This document shows, piece after piece, positions 38,453-46,095 of a DNA stretch of 64,000 nt. Under the pieces are notes generated by a model. That model searched no databases, was not told where the DNA came from, and saw nothing but the letters and a program-made list of their open reading frames with translations. This DNA comes from Pseudomonas fluorescens (GTDB lineage Bacteria > Pseudomonadota > Gammaproteobacteria > Pseudomonadales > Pseudomonadaceae). The stretch covers positions 558,001-622,000 of the forward strand of contig NZ_MOBX01000013.1 in the NCBI RefSeq assembly GCF_003732425.1, given 5' to 3'. Made by a program: the position numbers and the translations under genes. Within the stretch, counting starts at the first letter, position 1, and each line of letters starts with the position of its first letter.

Positions 38453-38496
38453 GCAGACAACAAAAAACCCGCCTAAGCGGGTTTTTTGTTGTCTGC
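38453..38496. terminator. Bidirectional rho-independent terminator
   Basis: The CCCGC-ctaa-GCGGG stem is extended by AAAAAA/TTTTTT and a GCAGACAAC/GTTGTCTGC outer stem. It serves both the lipoprotein gene and yccA, which converge here. Confidence 0.92.
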
Positions 38497-38504
38497 AGCT
38501 GCAA

Positions 38505-39176
38505 TCAGTCGTCGCGGCTCATGATGCCAAAGATCTGCAACAAGCTGATGAACAGGTTGTAGATCGACACATACAGGCTGATGGTCGCCATGATGTAGTT
38601 ACGCTCACCGCCGTGGATGATCGCGCTGGTCTGGAACAGAATGCACACCGACGAGAACAGCACGAAACCTGCGCTGATCGCCAGTTGCAGGCCGCTGATC
38701 TGGAAGAAGAAGCTCGCCAGCGTTGCACCCAGCAACACGAAGAAACCAGCGGTGATGAAACCACCGAGGAAGCTCATGTCCTTGCGGGTGATCAGCACAT
38801 AGGCCGACAGACCACCGAACACCAGTGCGGTCATCGCGAACGCGGAGCTGACCACTTCAGCACCGCCCTGCATACCCAGGTAACGGTTGAGGATCGGGCC
38901 GAGCAGGAAACCCATGAAACCGGTCAGCGCAAAAGCGGACACCAGGCCCCACGCGGAATCACGCAGCTTGTTGGTGAGGAAAAACAGCCCGTAGAAGCCG
39001 ATCAGCACCACGAAAATGTTCGGGTAGCCAACCCGCATCTGCTGAGCGACAAAAGCCATGACGCCGCTGAATGCGAGGGTCAGAGCCAGTAGGCCGTAAG
39101 TGTTGCGCAGGACGCGGCTAACCTCTAGCTGCTCAGCCTGCACGCTGTTATTAACTGCGTAATCCTGTTCGCGCAT
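38505..39176 (-). CDS. yccA: Bax-inhibitor-1/YccA-family membrane protein
   Basis: This 223-residue protein has seven membrane helices of the BI-1 fold (LRNTYGLLALTLAFSGVMAF start; SLYVSIYNLFISLLQIFGI end). E. coli YccA binds FtsH and slows its proteolysis of membrane proteins, and other family members are pH-dependent calcium leak channels. The gene precedes tRNA-Ser, an arrangement also known in P. aeruginosa (PA2604). It marks the chromosomal side of the accessory region. Confidence 0.92.
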   Translation of the reverse strand: MREQDYAVNNSVQAEQLEVSRVLRNTYGLLALTLAFSGVMAFVAQQMRVGYPNIFVVLIGFYGLFFLTNKLRDSAWGLVSAFALTGFMGFLLGPILNRYLGMQGGAEVVSSAFAMTALVFGGLSAYVLITRKDMSFLGGFITAGFFVLLGATLASFFFQISGLQLAISAGFVLFSSVCILFQTSAIIHGGERNYIMATISLYVSIYNLFISLLQIFGIMSRDD

Positions 39177-39298
39177 GGCGACACTCCTGTTGGTTTGAAA
39201 CGTTCAGTCGCAAAGATCATAACAGACGCTCTGTAACAAGCCATGCAGAGAGTTTGACAGTGTGTTTCATTCAGGTATTATGGCGCCCGCAACGCAAC

Positions 39299-39386
39299 GG
39301 AGGTGTGGCCGAGTGGTTTAAGGCAACGGTCTTGAAAACCGTCGACTGTAACAGGTCCATGAGTTCGAATCCCATCGCCTCCGCCA
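39299..39386 (+). tRNA. tRNA-Ser (anticodon TGA)
   Basis: A full cloverleaf of 88 nt including CCA: acceptor GGAGGTG/CGCCTCC, anticodon stem ACGGT/ACCGT around CTTGAAA, a long variable arm typical of Ser, and T loop GTTCGAATC. Its 3' end is the likely attachment point of the island that follows; I found no second copy of that end in the window. Confidence 0.97.
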
Positions 39387-39395
39387 TATTTGATA

Positions 39396-39430
39396 CGACA
39401 AAGCCCTGATTATTCGGGGCTTTGTCGTTT
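39396..39430 (+). terminator. Terminator after tRNA-Ser
   Basis: Stem CGACAAAGCCC / GGGGCTTTGTCG with TTT behind it, ten bases after the tRNA end. Confidence 0.85.
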
Positions 39431-39596
39431 CTGGCGTCCTGAAAAATTTCCGCTTAGCCGAATGCGTTCCATAACTTTTTTGGACGCGTTCCATAACTCG
39501 ACCGGGTTTTCCCCTCTCCGGCGTCCTGCCAATCGTTAAAACACTCTTCATGTAACACGGTGCTGCGCTGGTTCCTTGACTGCCAAGGAAACCAAA

Positions 39597-39806
39597 ATGC
39601 CCAACTCCGACCTCCTCCCTTCCCTGCTTTTCAAGATCAACGAAAACCAGCTCGCGCTCGAAGCCGCCATCATGGGGCTATCCAATTGGGTCGAGCAGCG
39701 CGGATCGGCCGATGTGGCCGAAAATGTCCGTGGCGCCCTCTGGGCAATCGACAAGAACGAAGAGTTCATCAAGATGACCTTGGCAGTTTTAATGACGCCC
39801 GACTGA
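39597..39806 (+). CDS. Small hypothetical protein of the island
   Basis: This 69-residue acidic, mostly helical protein (MPNSDLLPSLLFKINENQ...) sits behind AAGGAAACC. It has no signal, membrane segment or motif I can name. Similar small genes occur beside phage genes in Pseudomonas as far as I recall, but I cannot assign a role. The SOS-controlled gene follows after 83 bases. Confidence 0.6.
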   Translation: MPNSDLLPSLLFKINENQLALEAAIMGLSNWVEQRGSADVAENVRGALWAIDKNEEFIKMTLAVLMTPD

Positions 39807-39849
39807 CAGTTCGTCGCGTAACCCTCGCCTGCCTGTCTCGCCCAGATTA

Positions 39850-39865
39850 CTGTACAGAAATACAG
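39850..39865 (+). promoter_or_regulatory. LexA (SOS) box
   Basis: CTGTACAGAAATACAG fits CTGT-N8-ACAG exactly and ends 24 bases before the ATG at 39890, the usual place for a LexA operator. Confidence 0.75.
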
Positions 39866-39889
39866 CTCTTGTACAGCGAACGCCGCAGC

Positions 39890-40363
39890 ATGAATTTCGA
39901 CCAGGCAAAAACCCTCCGGCTCCAGCGATGGCGCGCGACTCTCGATGACCAGGACTACCGCATGCAAAACCCGGAGGGCCACAGGGAAACGATTCATGAG
40001 ATGACCGCGGCGCTCCTTGAGGAAGGTCTGATCGACCAGCTTGAGCGGTTCGACATGAACGATATGGCAGACGCTGCTTATTGGCATGCCGTCGAGGAGC
40101 TACAGAACTCAACCGGCCTTTACTGCGGCGCGTCAACGTATGACGTCGTGCAGATCGAAAACGGAAGCCTGCTGGGCACTATCAGCAGATCAATCTTCAA
40201 CTTCGCGAATGATGAGCCGCGTGGTGCGTCGTTCGCCTACGACGGCAAGGTCTACTCCCACGTGGAAGGGGTGCGGCTGACCCTGGGACTTTCCCGAAAG
40301 ATTGGGCGTATTTCAGGTCTGGTGCTGGAAATGAATGGTCGCCGATATCAGTACATGTCCTGA
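39890..40363 (+). CDS. Hypothetical protein, probably SOS-regulated
   Basis: This 157-residue protein has a helical, charged N-terminal half (LRLQRWRATLDDQDYRMQ..., ALLEEGLIDQLERFDMNDMADAAYWHAVEEL) and a beta-rich C-terminal half ending LEMNGRRYQYMS. No family is recognised. A consensus LexA box lies just upstream, so it is expected to be induced by DNA damage, as are many prophage and pyocin-linked genes. The next gene overlaps its end by 29 bases. Confidence 0.7.
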   Translation: MNFDQAKTLRLQRWRATLDDQDYRMQNPEGHRETIHEMTAALLEEGLIDQLERFDMNDMADAAYWHAVEELQNSTGLYCGASTYDVVQIENGSLLGTISRSIFNFANDEPRGASFAYDGKVYSHVEGVRLTLGLSRKIGRISGLVLEMNGRRYQYMS

Positions 40364-40598
40364 ATGCCTCGACCGCGTTGGTGCGCGGAAGGACTGCCCG
40401 ACCTGTGCAGGAAAAGGTTTTGTGACGAAGCCTGCGCCGCCGGTTTACGCTGAGCATGCCGAATGGCCCGATCAACTCGACCGCGGCAGCCCCCTCTTGA
40501 CCGTCCTGGCCGCCAGCCACACTAACGCTCGACATGTACGCACTGGAAATATAAAGTATAGAAAATATGTCCTTGAAAAAGAAAAAGTATGGGCTTGA
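40335..40598 (+). CDS. Small zinc-ribbon protein, DnaJ-type CxxC motifs
   Basis: This 87-residue protein begins with two CxxC pairs (STCPECLDRVGARKDCPTCAGKG), a DnaJ-like zinc ribbon. It overlaps the preceding gene. After about residue 65 (AASHTNARH) the sequence turns AT-rich and basic (KYRKYVLEKEKVWA), matching the base composition of the acyltransferase gene that follows. The C terminus may therefore have been replaced when that gene was inserted. Confidence 0.55.
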   Translation: MVADISTCPECLDRVGARKDCPTCAGKGFVTKPAPPVYAEHAEWPDQLDRGSPLLTVLAASHTNARHVRTGNIKYRKYVLEKEKVWA

Positions 40599-41662
40599 TT
40601 CGGTTGTATCTAGCAGTATCTGTATTAATTTTCCATTACCAGGTGAAGACTGAGTCATTAACGTTTATAAATAGCCTGTTTATTAATTCACATATAGCAA
40701 TCAATACATTTTTCTTAATGTCTGGATTTTATATATCACTAGGCCTGAACAATCGCTACAAAGATCCAAACCAAAACATCACTTTTTACATTGGTCGAGC
40801 GCTCAGATTATGGCCAACCTACTTAATATCACTTCTACTGCTTATTCCAACAGGAAAACTACAAGCAGTTGCGCAATGGATACTTGAACTCCCAGCCACA
40901 CTAAAGTACTTAGCGATATTCTCAAATATAACCATGATAGGAAATGATCTGCTGGTTCATTTGAGCGCTGTAGATGGCCGAACAGTTTTTTCAGAGTACG
41001 GTATAGACCCTGATCACAACGGATCTTCGTACATACTAAACTTCCCTTCCTGGTCACTCTCCGTAGAGATTATGTTTTATATAGCGGCACCATTCATAGT
41101 GAGAAGCCTTAGGACATCGCTTATGATTTTGACGCTGAGCATAGTATCTTGCATCTACGTTAAGTATATTAATCCAGACATTACGACTCTATTCAGGACT
41201 GATTTGTACTACCCAAATATATTTATATACTTCGGCCTTGGCATCCTGGGATATCGATTAAGCGAGACTGCTAAAATCAAACCAGCACTCGACACAATAA
41301 AAACTTTCACACCTTTTTATTTATTGTCCGCTCTTGCACTGCCAAACAATTATAGCTGGCTTTACATAGGTCTATCACTTGCTATTCCAACGCTGTTCGA
41401 GCTAACAAAGAAAAACAATTTTGATAAATTTTTAGGCGATCTGTCATATCCAATTTATATTTTGCACATGCCCATAGCACTTCTCATTGTTTGGGCGCTT
41501 GACATACAGCATGCGCCTACCTTTTGGTTACTGTTCTGTGTCCTGTTCGCATCGGCACTTATAGTGCTATTTGTTGAGCGACCGATTGATCGATTTAGAT
41601 ATCATTTTTTCAAAGTCAATCGCCCCCCGTTGCGCCATGAGCACGACATTTCTCGCACCTAG
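40589..41662 (+). CDS. Acyltransferase 3 family membrane protein (O-acetyltransferase-like), AT-rich
   Basis: This 357-residue membrane protein has about ten helices and the acyltransferase-3 pattern: IRLYLAVSVLIFHYQ with the family His, FFLMSGFYISLGL, RALRLWPTYLIS, and FPSWSLSVEIMFYI. Such enzymes acetylate O-antigen or other surface glycans. The base composition is clearly AT-richer than its neighbours and codon use differs, which points to recent transfer. The start lacks a clean Shine-Dalgarno. A change of surface glycan would fit a phage or island cargo role. Confidence 0.88.
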   Translation: MGLIRLYLAVSVLIFHYQVKTESLTFINSLFINSHIAINTFFLMSGFYISLGLNNRYKDPNQNITFYIGRALRLWPTYLISLLLLIPTGKLQAVAQWILELPATLKYLAIFSNITMIGNDLLVHLSAVDGRTVFSEYGIDPDHNGSSYILNFPSWSLSVEIMFYIAAPFIVRSLRTSLMILTLSIVSCIYVKYINPDITTLFRTDLYYPNIFIYFGLGILGYRLSETAKIKPALDTIKTFTPFYLLSALALPNNYSWLYIGLSLAIPTLFELTKKNNFDKFLGDLSYPIYILHMPIALLIVWALDIQHAPTFWLLFCVLFASALIVLFVERPIDRFRYHFFKVNRPPLRHEHDISRT

Positions 41663-41715
41663 TCCTGACACGCCTGCAGCGAGATCACTCCACGGCCACC
41701 GGTGTCGGCGTTCCA
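41659..41715 (-). pseudogene. Remnant of a phage Rz-like spanin C terminus (copy 1)
   Basis: On the minus strand one frame reads ADTGGRGVISLQACQD and then a TAG. It aligns with the second remnant at 42317 (DTGDRGLIALQACQD). The rest of the gene is missing. The link to Rz-type i-spanins is from memory of Pseudomonas phage lysis proteins and needs a search. Confidence 0.4.
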
Positions 41716-41853
41716 AGTGGTTATGGAAAGTCTCAAAGACCATGACTATTCTATCGTTCTGGAAACGGAACGATCGTACGGTTCGATGCCGGCGTTCGGA
41801 TTTTAAACAATGATGGATCGGCACGTCGCTTAAGCCAAATAGGAAGGTTTTTA

Positions 41854-42339
41854 ATGCGTATTACCGTTAGTAAAACACTGATTGCCGCAATGGAGGCAGC
41901 AGCGAACGCTCGAGCAGAGAAGGATGAAGCCTTCGAAGAACTCCCGGATTCCGAAACCATAAGGAACGACCCTGGGCGATATTTAAATGCGAGGGTCGCT
42001 CACCAGAAAGCTAAAAGCACATATGACGAAAAGGTTCGAGACTTGGGCGTTATCGTGCTTCAGACCTCAAAACCCGCTTTTGACAATGCTGAAGCGATAC
42101 ACGCGATCAGGCACGAAATGTTGGAGGTTTTCAATGAGACATCCAAAGGGGCTATCAATAAACGGAAGCTCTTTGTCTACGGCTTCATCAGAGCAATGTA
42201 TACCGCAAGCTTATGCGGATGTCAGAAGAAGTGGCATGCCTTCGAGAAACCGAAAGGCTTGCAGATGAGGCATGCCTCCTGCTTGATTCAGAAAGCCTCA
42301 ATTCCCCGAAGCTCTCTCATTCCGATGCGCCACTACTAG
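41854..42339 (+). CDS. Hypothetical protein of the island
   Basis: This 161-residue protein begins MRITVSKTLIAAMEAAANARAEKDEAF behind a good AGGAAGG. It is helical and charged up to about residue 110 and has no motif I know. After about residue 115 the frame looks less protein-like. The -1 frame there reads MSEEVACLRETERLADEA and continues to a TAA near 42343, so a frameshift or a second small gene is possible. It lies between the two spanin-like remnants. Confidence 0.5.
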   Translation: MRITVSKTLIAAMEAAANARAEKDEAFEELPDSETIRNDPGRYLNARVAHQKAKSTYDEKVRDLGVIVLQTSKPAFDNAEAIHAIRHEMLEVFNETSKGAINKRKLFVYGFIRAMYTASLCGCQKKWHAFEKPKGLQMRHASCLIQKASIPRSSLIPMRHY

Positions 42340-42480
42340 CCCGAATGTAATCTTGGCAAGCCTGCAAGGCAATCAGTCCCCGGTCGCCGGTGTCGGTGAT
42401 GGCGATAATTCGTTGAGCATGCACTGGGTCAAGTCGGGCGCGTACGGCTGCATGATCCACGGCGCCGAGTACATCAAGTC
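42317..42480 (-). pseudogene. Remnant of a phage Rz-like spanin C terminus (copy 2)
   Basis: The minus strand reads AAVRARLDPVHAQRIIAITD followed by TGDRGLIALQACQDYIRASS to a stop at 42317, the helical end expected of an Rz-type protein. Upstream the frame loses sense, so only the C-terminal third survives. The plus strand over 42415-42597 also reads protein-like with one frameshift near 42500, so which strand is real is not settled. The rest of 42340-42768 holds only such fragments. Confidence 0.4.
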
Positions 42481-42768
42481 GCTGGAGATCTCGCCGGAGG
42501 TATCTACAAGGTCGAGCGCCTGACCGATGCGATCGAGCATTACTACCTGGAGCTGCGCAACAGCGCGAACCCGAACCATCTGGTGGCGTCAGGCTGAATC
42601 GCCATCCCCGGAGAAATATCGATGAACGAAGCACAAGCCGCGAAGCTGTTCTACGCCGCCGGCGCTTGGCATCAGGTGAAGGTCGCAGCGTGAAACGTTC
42701 CAGCCCCCCACAACGCAAACGACAGACTTGGCTGAACTTGCCGGCCAGCGGAATTGAAGAGGTAGGCC

Positions 42769-43050
42769 ATGGCCAAGAGCAATGCAGATCGCTCAACGAA
42801 AGCCGCGGCGAAGAGGAAGGAGCGCGGCGAAGAGGAAATCAGGCTGCACTGCCTGTCCGGTACACGCCCAGCGCTTGCTGAGCTGATGGCCTGGAGCGGC
42901 ATCGAAGAACAGGGCGGGGCGATTACGCTGATGATTCACCACCTGCATGGCCGGGCGTGCCCCGGCATAGGACGCCCCATGCGTCAGCTCGTACCCGCCC
43001 GAGTTCATCGCTGAATACAAAGCGCGCTGGCATCCCGAGCCCAAGCCATG
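42769..43050 (+). pseudogene. Frameshifted small phage-type protein
   Basis: The frame opens MAKSNADRSTKAAAKRKERG and runs well to ITLMIHHLH, then turns to nonsense ending at 43014. In another frame PEFIAEYKARWHPEPKP continues to a TGA at 43050 that overlaps the next ATG (ATGA). The two halves look like one former gene with an indel between about 42940 and 42990. The N terminus resembles small prophage proteins seen across Pseudomonas. Confidence 0.55.
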
Positions 43051-43239
43051 AACCGCATGGTCAGCGTCCGCACCGAGGAACTGACCGGCCTGGCGCTGGA
43101 TTCGGCAATTAACGCGATCGAGGGTGATCAGCAGCCCGGCACCGGGCAGTTGCAACTATTCGCCCTGCCCGACGCCGAGCAACTGATCACGAAGTACGGC
43201 GTCTGGGTCGATGTTGGCCATCCTCCCCCTTGGATGTAG
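43048..43239 (+). pseudogene. Truncated phage NinX/DUF2591-like protein
   Basis: 63 residues remain. The start MNRMVSVRTEELTGLALDSA matches the usual opening of DUF2591 (NinX-like) phage proteins, and LITKYGVWVDVG recalls their later LI-x-KY region. Normal members are over 100 residues, so the middle and end are lost. The frame ends exactly where the psiE fragment begins on the other strand. Confidence 0.5.
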
Positions 43240-43531
43240 TCATCGAATCCAGAATCACGAATTTGCGACTGAGCGCCAACAGAGCGATCAACAGAACCGC
43301 TTTCACCTGGACTATGCTGTTACGTCGTAGCGCTGGACGAACGATCGAATGCTGGAATTCCAGCGCAATCAGGACGGTAAAGATCGAGCCAAAAATAGCC
43401 TGGAACACTTCATGGTCGAGCGGATCGATTGCCCCCGATATCAACAGAGGGAACAGGTGTCGACAGAGCTGGAGCATCGCCATGACGATCACCCTGGCGA
43501 CGTCAGCGGCGATGGTGATCGGCGAATTCAT
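43187..43531 (-). pseudogene. psiE-family gene fragment (phosphate-starvation-inducible E-like)
   Basis: The minus strand reads MNSPITIAADVARVIVMAML through AIFGSIFTVLIALEFQHSIV and VVLLIALLALSRKFVILD-like segments, the core of PsiE-family membrane proteins. After VILDSM the sequence changes to SKGEDGQHRPRRRTS, which is the antisense of the phage fragment. The normal C-terminal helix is therefore missing and the break is near 43238. It is probably non-functional. Confidence 0.6.
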
Positions 43532-43539
43532 GCTGGCAA

Positions 43540-44019
43540 GGATTCGTATGCGGGGTTGCAGGCGGCTGGCGCGGTGACCACCCTCGTGATTCTGTTCTTC
43601 CGCGCCCGGATTGAAATTCCGCAACGGATCCTGGGCGGGCTGGCTTATTCGATGATTGCGGCTGGCGCCCTCATCAGTGCATTGAGTCCTAACCTGACCG
43701 GCTATGTCTTGGGTTTCCTGCTGATCGTCGGCTACGACAAGATATTCAACATCTACATGCGCAGCATCCGCCAGCGGGTGATTCCGGCCAAGGATTTTGG
43801 AAAGACCGTGGGCGTTATCACTTTGCGCGATAACCTCTCGCCCCCTTGGCGGGTTTGCTGGTGGCGCTGCTGGCCACAAGCCTTGGTACGCAAGGAGTGA
43901 TCCTGATTCTGGCCGTGCTGACTATGCTGTTGGGTGCTGCAGCGGTATGGTGGTTCGCCAAGGCGCCCGGTCTCCTCACTGCCGCGAACGAGGAAGCCGG
44001 GCAGGCGTCTGGAAATTGA
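43540..44019 (+). pseudogene. MFS transporter, C-terminal fragment with a frameshift
   Basis: The plus strand reads AVTTLVILFFRARIEIPQRI and YVLGFLLIVGYDKIFNIYMR through VGVITLRDNLS. Near 43840 a frame change is needed to continue PLAGLLVALLATSLGTQGVI to AKAPGLLTAANEEAGQ and a TGA at 44017. It has only about five helices, so the N-terminal half is lost. It overlaps no intact gene. Confidence 0.7.
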
Positions 44020-44053
44020 CAGCGGGTGTGTCGACAGACTCTGACGGCAGTTT

Positions 44054-45076
44054 TCAGGGACGACAAACCACTTGGCGCAACCATCTGTCATGGCTGCGGG
44101 TGCGTAACCAGACGTGAATCTCGGCGCTATCGGCAAACTGCGGTTCGGCATCAAACGCAATCAGACAGGAATCGGCGTCAATCGACTTGCCCATCAGAAT
44201 GTTGCGTTTGACTAGAACCGAGTCGCCATCGCCGGTCAACTCGTAGCAACCCTCAAGGGTCGACACAAACCAGTGGCGCTGGAATCGAGTGATGCCCAAG
44301 GGGGCGCCGGGGATCTGCGCAATGGTCCTGGCGCCCTCCCCGGCAACAGAAATCACCGAGCCGCCCGCAGCCACTGCCCACAGCTCACCTTGCGGACCTT
44401 CGACACCTGCAATCAGGTTGACGAACTCGCCAGCCTCCTCCGGCCAGGGTCCGAAAATCCGTTGCCAGGGACTGGACCCGATCCGGCGCAGGATCAGCCC
44501 GGCGTAGCCCAGCACGAATACGGCATGCCCCGTCACAACAATATCGTTGACCCCGCCCATCGTCCCGGGAACGTGGTCATCATATTCAAGTTGCGCGAAT
44601 TCGCCTGATGTCCAACGGTACAGGCGACGCTCGAATGTACCAATCAGCAGGCTGCCGCTGACCCAGGCCAAGCACTCGGCAAGTTCGATTTTTTCGCCCT
44701 CCGGCGTCTGATATCCGATTTTCCGTGAATACCAATTGTGCACTGCCGATAGCTGCGGATGCGGGGCAACGCGTTGCCATCCGGCCACCTGCCCAAGCTC
44801 GGTATTGGTCACCAGTTGGTCTTCACTGGTGATTACCCACACCTGCCCATCGTTGTCACCGACGATGGCTTGAATGGCATCAGGCACCCACACCTGCGGC
44901 TGGAACTGAAACCGATCGCCCACCCAGTCGCCACTGATGATCCATGACGAGGTATGCCCGTTTTCGTCGCACGCATGCACGGCAAACCAGGGACGCCCGC
45001 CGGCCATTGTCAGGTCGGACAATTGATAGCGCCTGCCCAATGGCGCCGCGCAGGATTCATTCATATCCACATTCAT
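44054..45076 (-). CDS. Unknown protein with propeller-like repeats, third gene of the helicase-topoisomerase operon
   Basis: This 340-residue soluble protein has no signal peptide. It contains about six short blocks of the form small-W/L-aromatic strand then turn (GRPWFAVHAC, GQVWVITSED, GSLLIGTFERRLYRW, HAVFVLGYAGLILRR, GELWAVAAGGSVISV, HWFVSTLEGCYEL). They are spaced about 40-60 residues apart, which suggests a beta-propeller. Propellers commonly bind proteins or ligands. Its ATG overlaps the stop of the preceding gene by four bases, so it is probably made in step with the other two proteins. No family is recognised. Confidence 0.8.
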   Translation of the reverse strand: MNVDMNESCAAPLGRRYQLSDLTMAGGRPWFAVHACDENGHTSSWIISGDWVGDRFQFQPQVWVPDAIQAIVGDNDGQVWVITSEDQLVTNTELGQVAGWQRVAPHPQLSAVHNWYSRKIGYQTPEGEKIELAECLAWVSGSLLIGTFERRLYRWTSGEFAQLEYDDHVPGTMGGVNDIVVTGHAVFVLGYAGLILRRIGSSPWQRIFGPWPEEAGEFVNLIAGVEGPQGELWAVAAGGSVISVAGEGARTIAQIPGAPLGITRFQRHWFVSTLEGCYELTGDGDSVLVKRNILMGKSIDADSCLIAFDAEPQFADSAEIHVWLRTRSHDRWLRQVVCRP

Positions 45077-46095
45077 GTCGCCGGTACCGGTTGTTGGTTG
45101 ACTGTCGTGGGGATGTCGTAAAACAGTGGCAACTCCCTGTCCATCGTCCAGCCAGCCGCTGTATAGAACTCGCGCGCTTCGATCATTAACGCCATGGCCA
45201 CTGCCCGACCGACTTCCTTGCGCTCGCGCCAGGTCATGTACCCTGCCTGTGCAAGAGCAAAACCTTTGACGTTGAAGTCCTTGAAGTCGCGTTTGTTCCC
45301 CAGAGCATTGTTCATTACCGCCACATCGACTCCAAGGTCAGCGGTGGTGTAGACATGGGTCATCCACTCCAACGCGTGCGCCAGATATTCGCCGGTCGTA
45401 GGGTTACGGGCAGGTTGTTTCGGATCGCCGCGTAACGCCTTTCGTGCTTTTTTCTGCGCGTCGGTCACATATTTATGCTGCGACCCACGATTTTGTGAGT
45501 CTTGCATGAAAGTGGCAAAACTCTGATTGATGCTGAAGGATTGCCCTCTTAGCAACGATCCTCGCAACACTTTATCGGGGATCAGATGATCGGCATCGTA
45601 GCCTCGATAAATATTCAGTACATGCGCGTTAGCCGCTGCCTTGGCTTGCGAGATGATTTTGTAGCCGCCCGCCAGCGTGGGCATGCGCAACAGTTCGCGA
45701 ATGGCCTGTTTGCTGGTGTCGTCCAGTGAAGCGGTGCGCCAGTCGAGCTGATTGATTTCGTTGGCCAGCCTCACGGTTGCCTTGATCTCGGTGCGCAACA
45801 CTTCATCTTCGAGCGGATAGGCTGCCTCGATGATGCTGGGGCGTAAATCCAGCACCGAGTACGCAGGATTGGACAGTATTCGCGAAATCACTTCGCGAGC
45901 CTCGCGCTCACTCAGCTTGTGGCCGTCAGTGCGCGGATACGAAATACCGCCGACCTCGAACGATTCGACGAAAGTGTTCTGTTGCGCCTGATGGGCGGCG
46001 GCGAAAGCCGCCAGCGCAGCCGGATCAACGGGATGGCGCGATGCCGTCTCGTAAGCGTGGCGCATCAGACTCATGGCATAAAACCCGCTACTCAT
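45073..46095 (-). CDS. Unknown protein, second gene of the helicase-topoisomerase operon
   Basis: This 340-residue soluble, mostly helical protein starts at an ATG at 46095, behind GGGAGG and overlapping the end of the helicase gene by eight bases; an upstream in-frame start at 46134 lies inside that gene. It contains GGYKIISQAKAAANAHVLN, IYRGYDADHLIPDKVLRG and SFATFMQDSQNRGSQHKY. DADHLIP recalls the His-containing motif of HNH-type nucleases, but the rest of that fold is not evident and I do not assign it. The function is unknown. Confidence 0.8.
   Translation of the reverse strand: MSSGFYAMSLMRHAYETASRHPVDPAALAAFAAAHQAQQNTFVESFEVGGISYPRTDGHKLSEREAREVISRILSNPAYSVLDLRPSIIEAAYPLEDEVLRTEIKATVRLANEINQLDWRTASLDDTSKQAIRELLRMPTLAGGYKIISQAKAAANAHVLNIYRGYDADHLIPDKVLRGSLLRGQSFSINQSFATFMQDSQNRGSQHKYVTDAQKKARKALRGDPKQPARNPTTGEYLAHALEWMTHVYTTADLGVDVAVMNNALGNKRDFKDFNVKGFALAQAGYMTWRERKEVGRAVAMALMIEAREFYTAAGWTMDRELPLFYDIPTTVNQQPVPAT

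Noticed and set aside
39318..39551. 77-codon minus-strand frame across tRNA-Ser
   Set aside because: It reads the antisense of the tRNA; a false gene of this kind is common at tRNA loci.
42415..42597. Plus-strand protein-like stretch (MHWVKSGAYGCMIHGAEYIK, then GIYKVERLTDAIEHYYLELR)
   Set aside because: It needs a frameshift near 42500 and overlaps the minus-strand spanin-like remnant, which has a second copy supporting it; no family is recognised.
42622..42693. Tiny frame MNEAQAAKLFYAAGAWHQVK
   Set aside because: It has a fair start signal and looks like the beginning of a phage or partition-type protein, but it stops after 23 codons and is part of the degraded stretch, so I do not list it as a gene.
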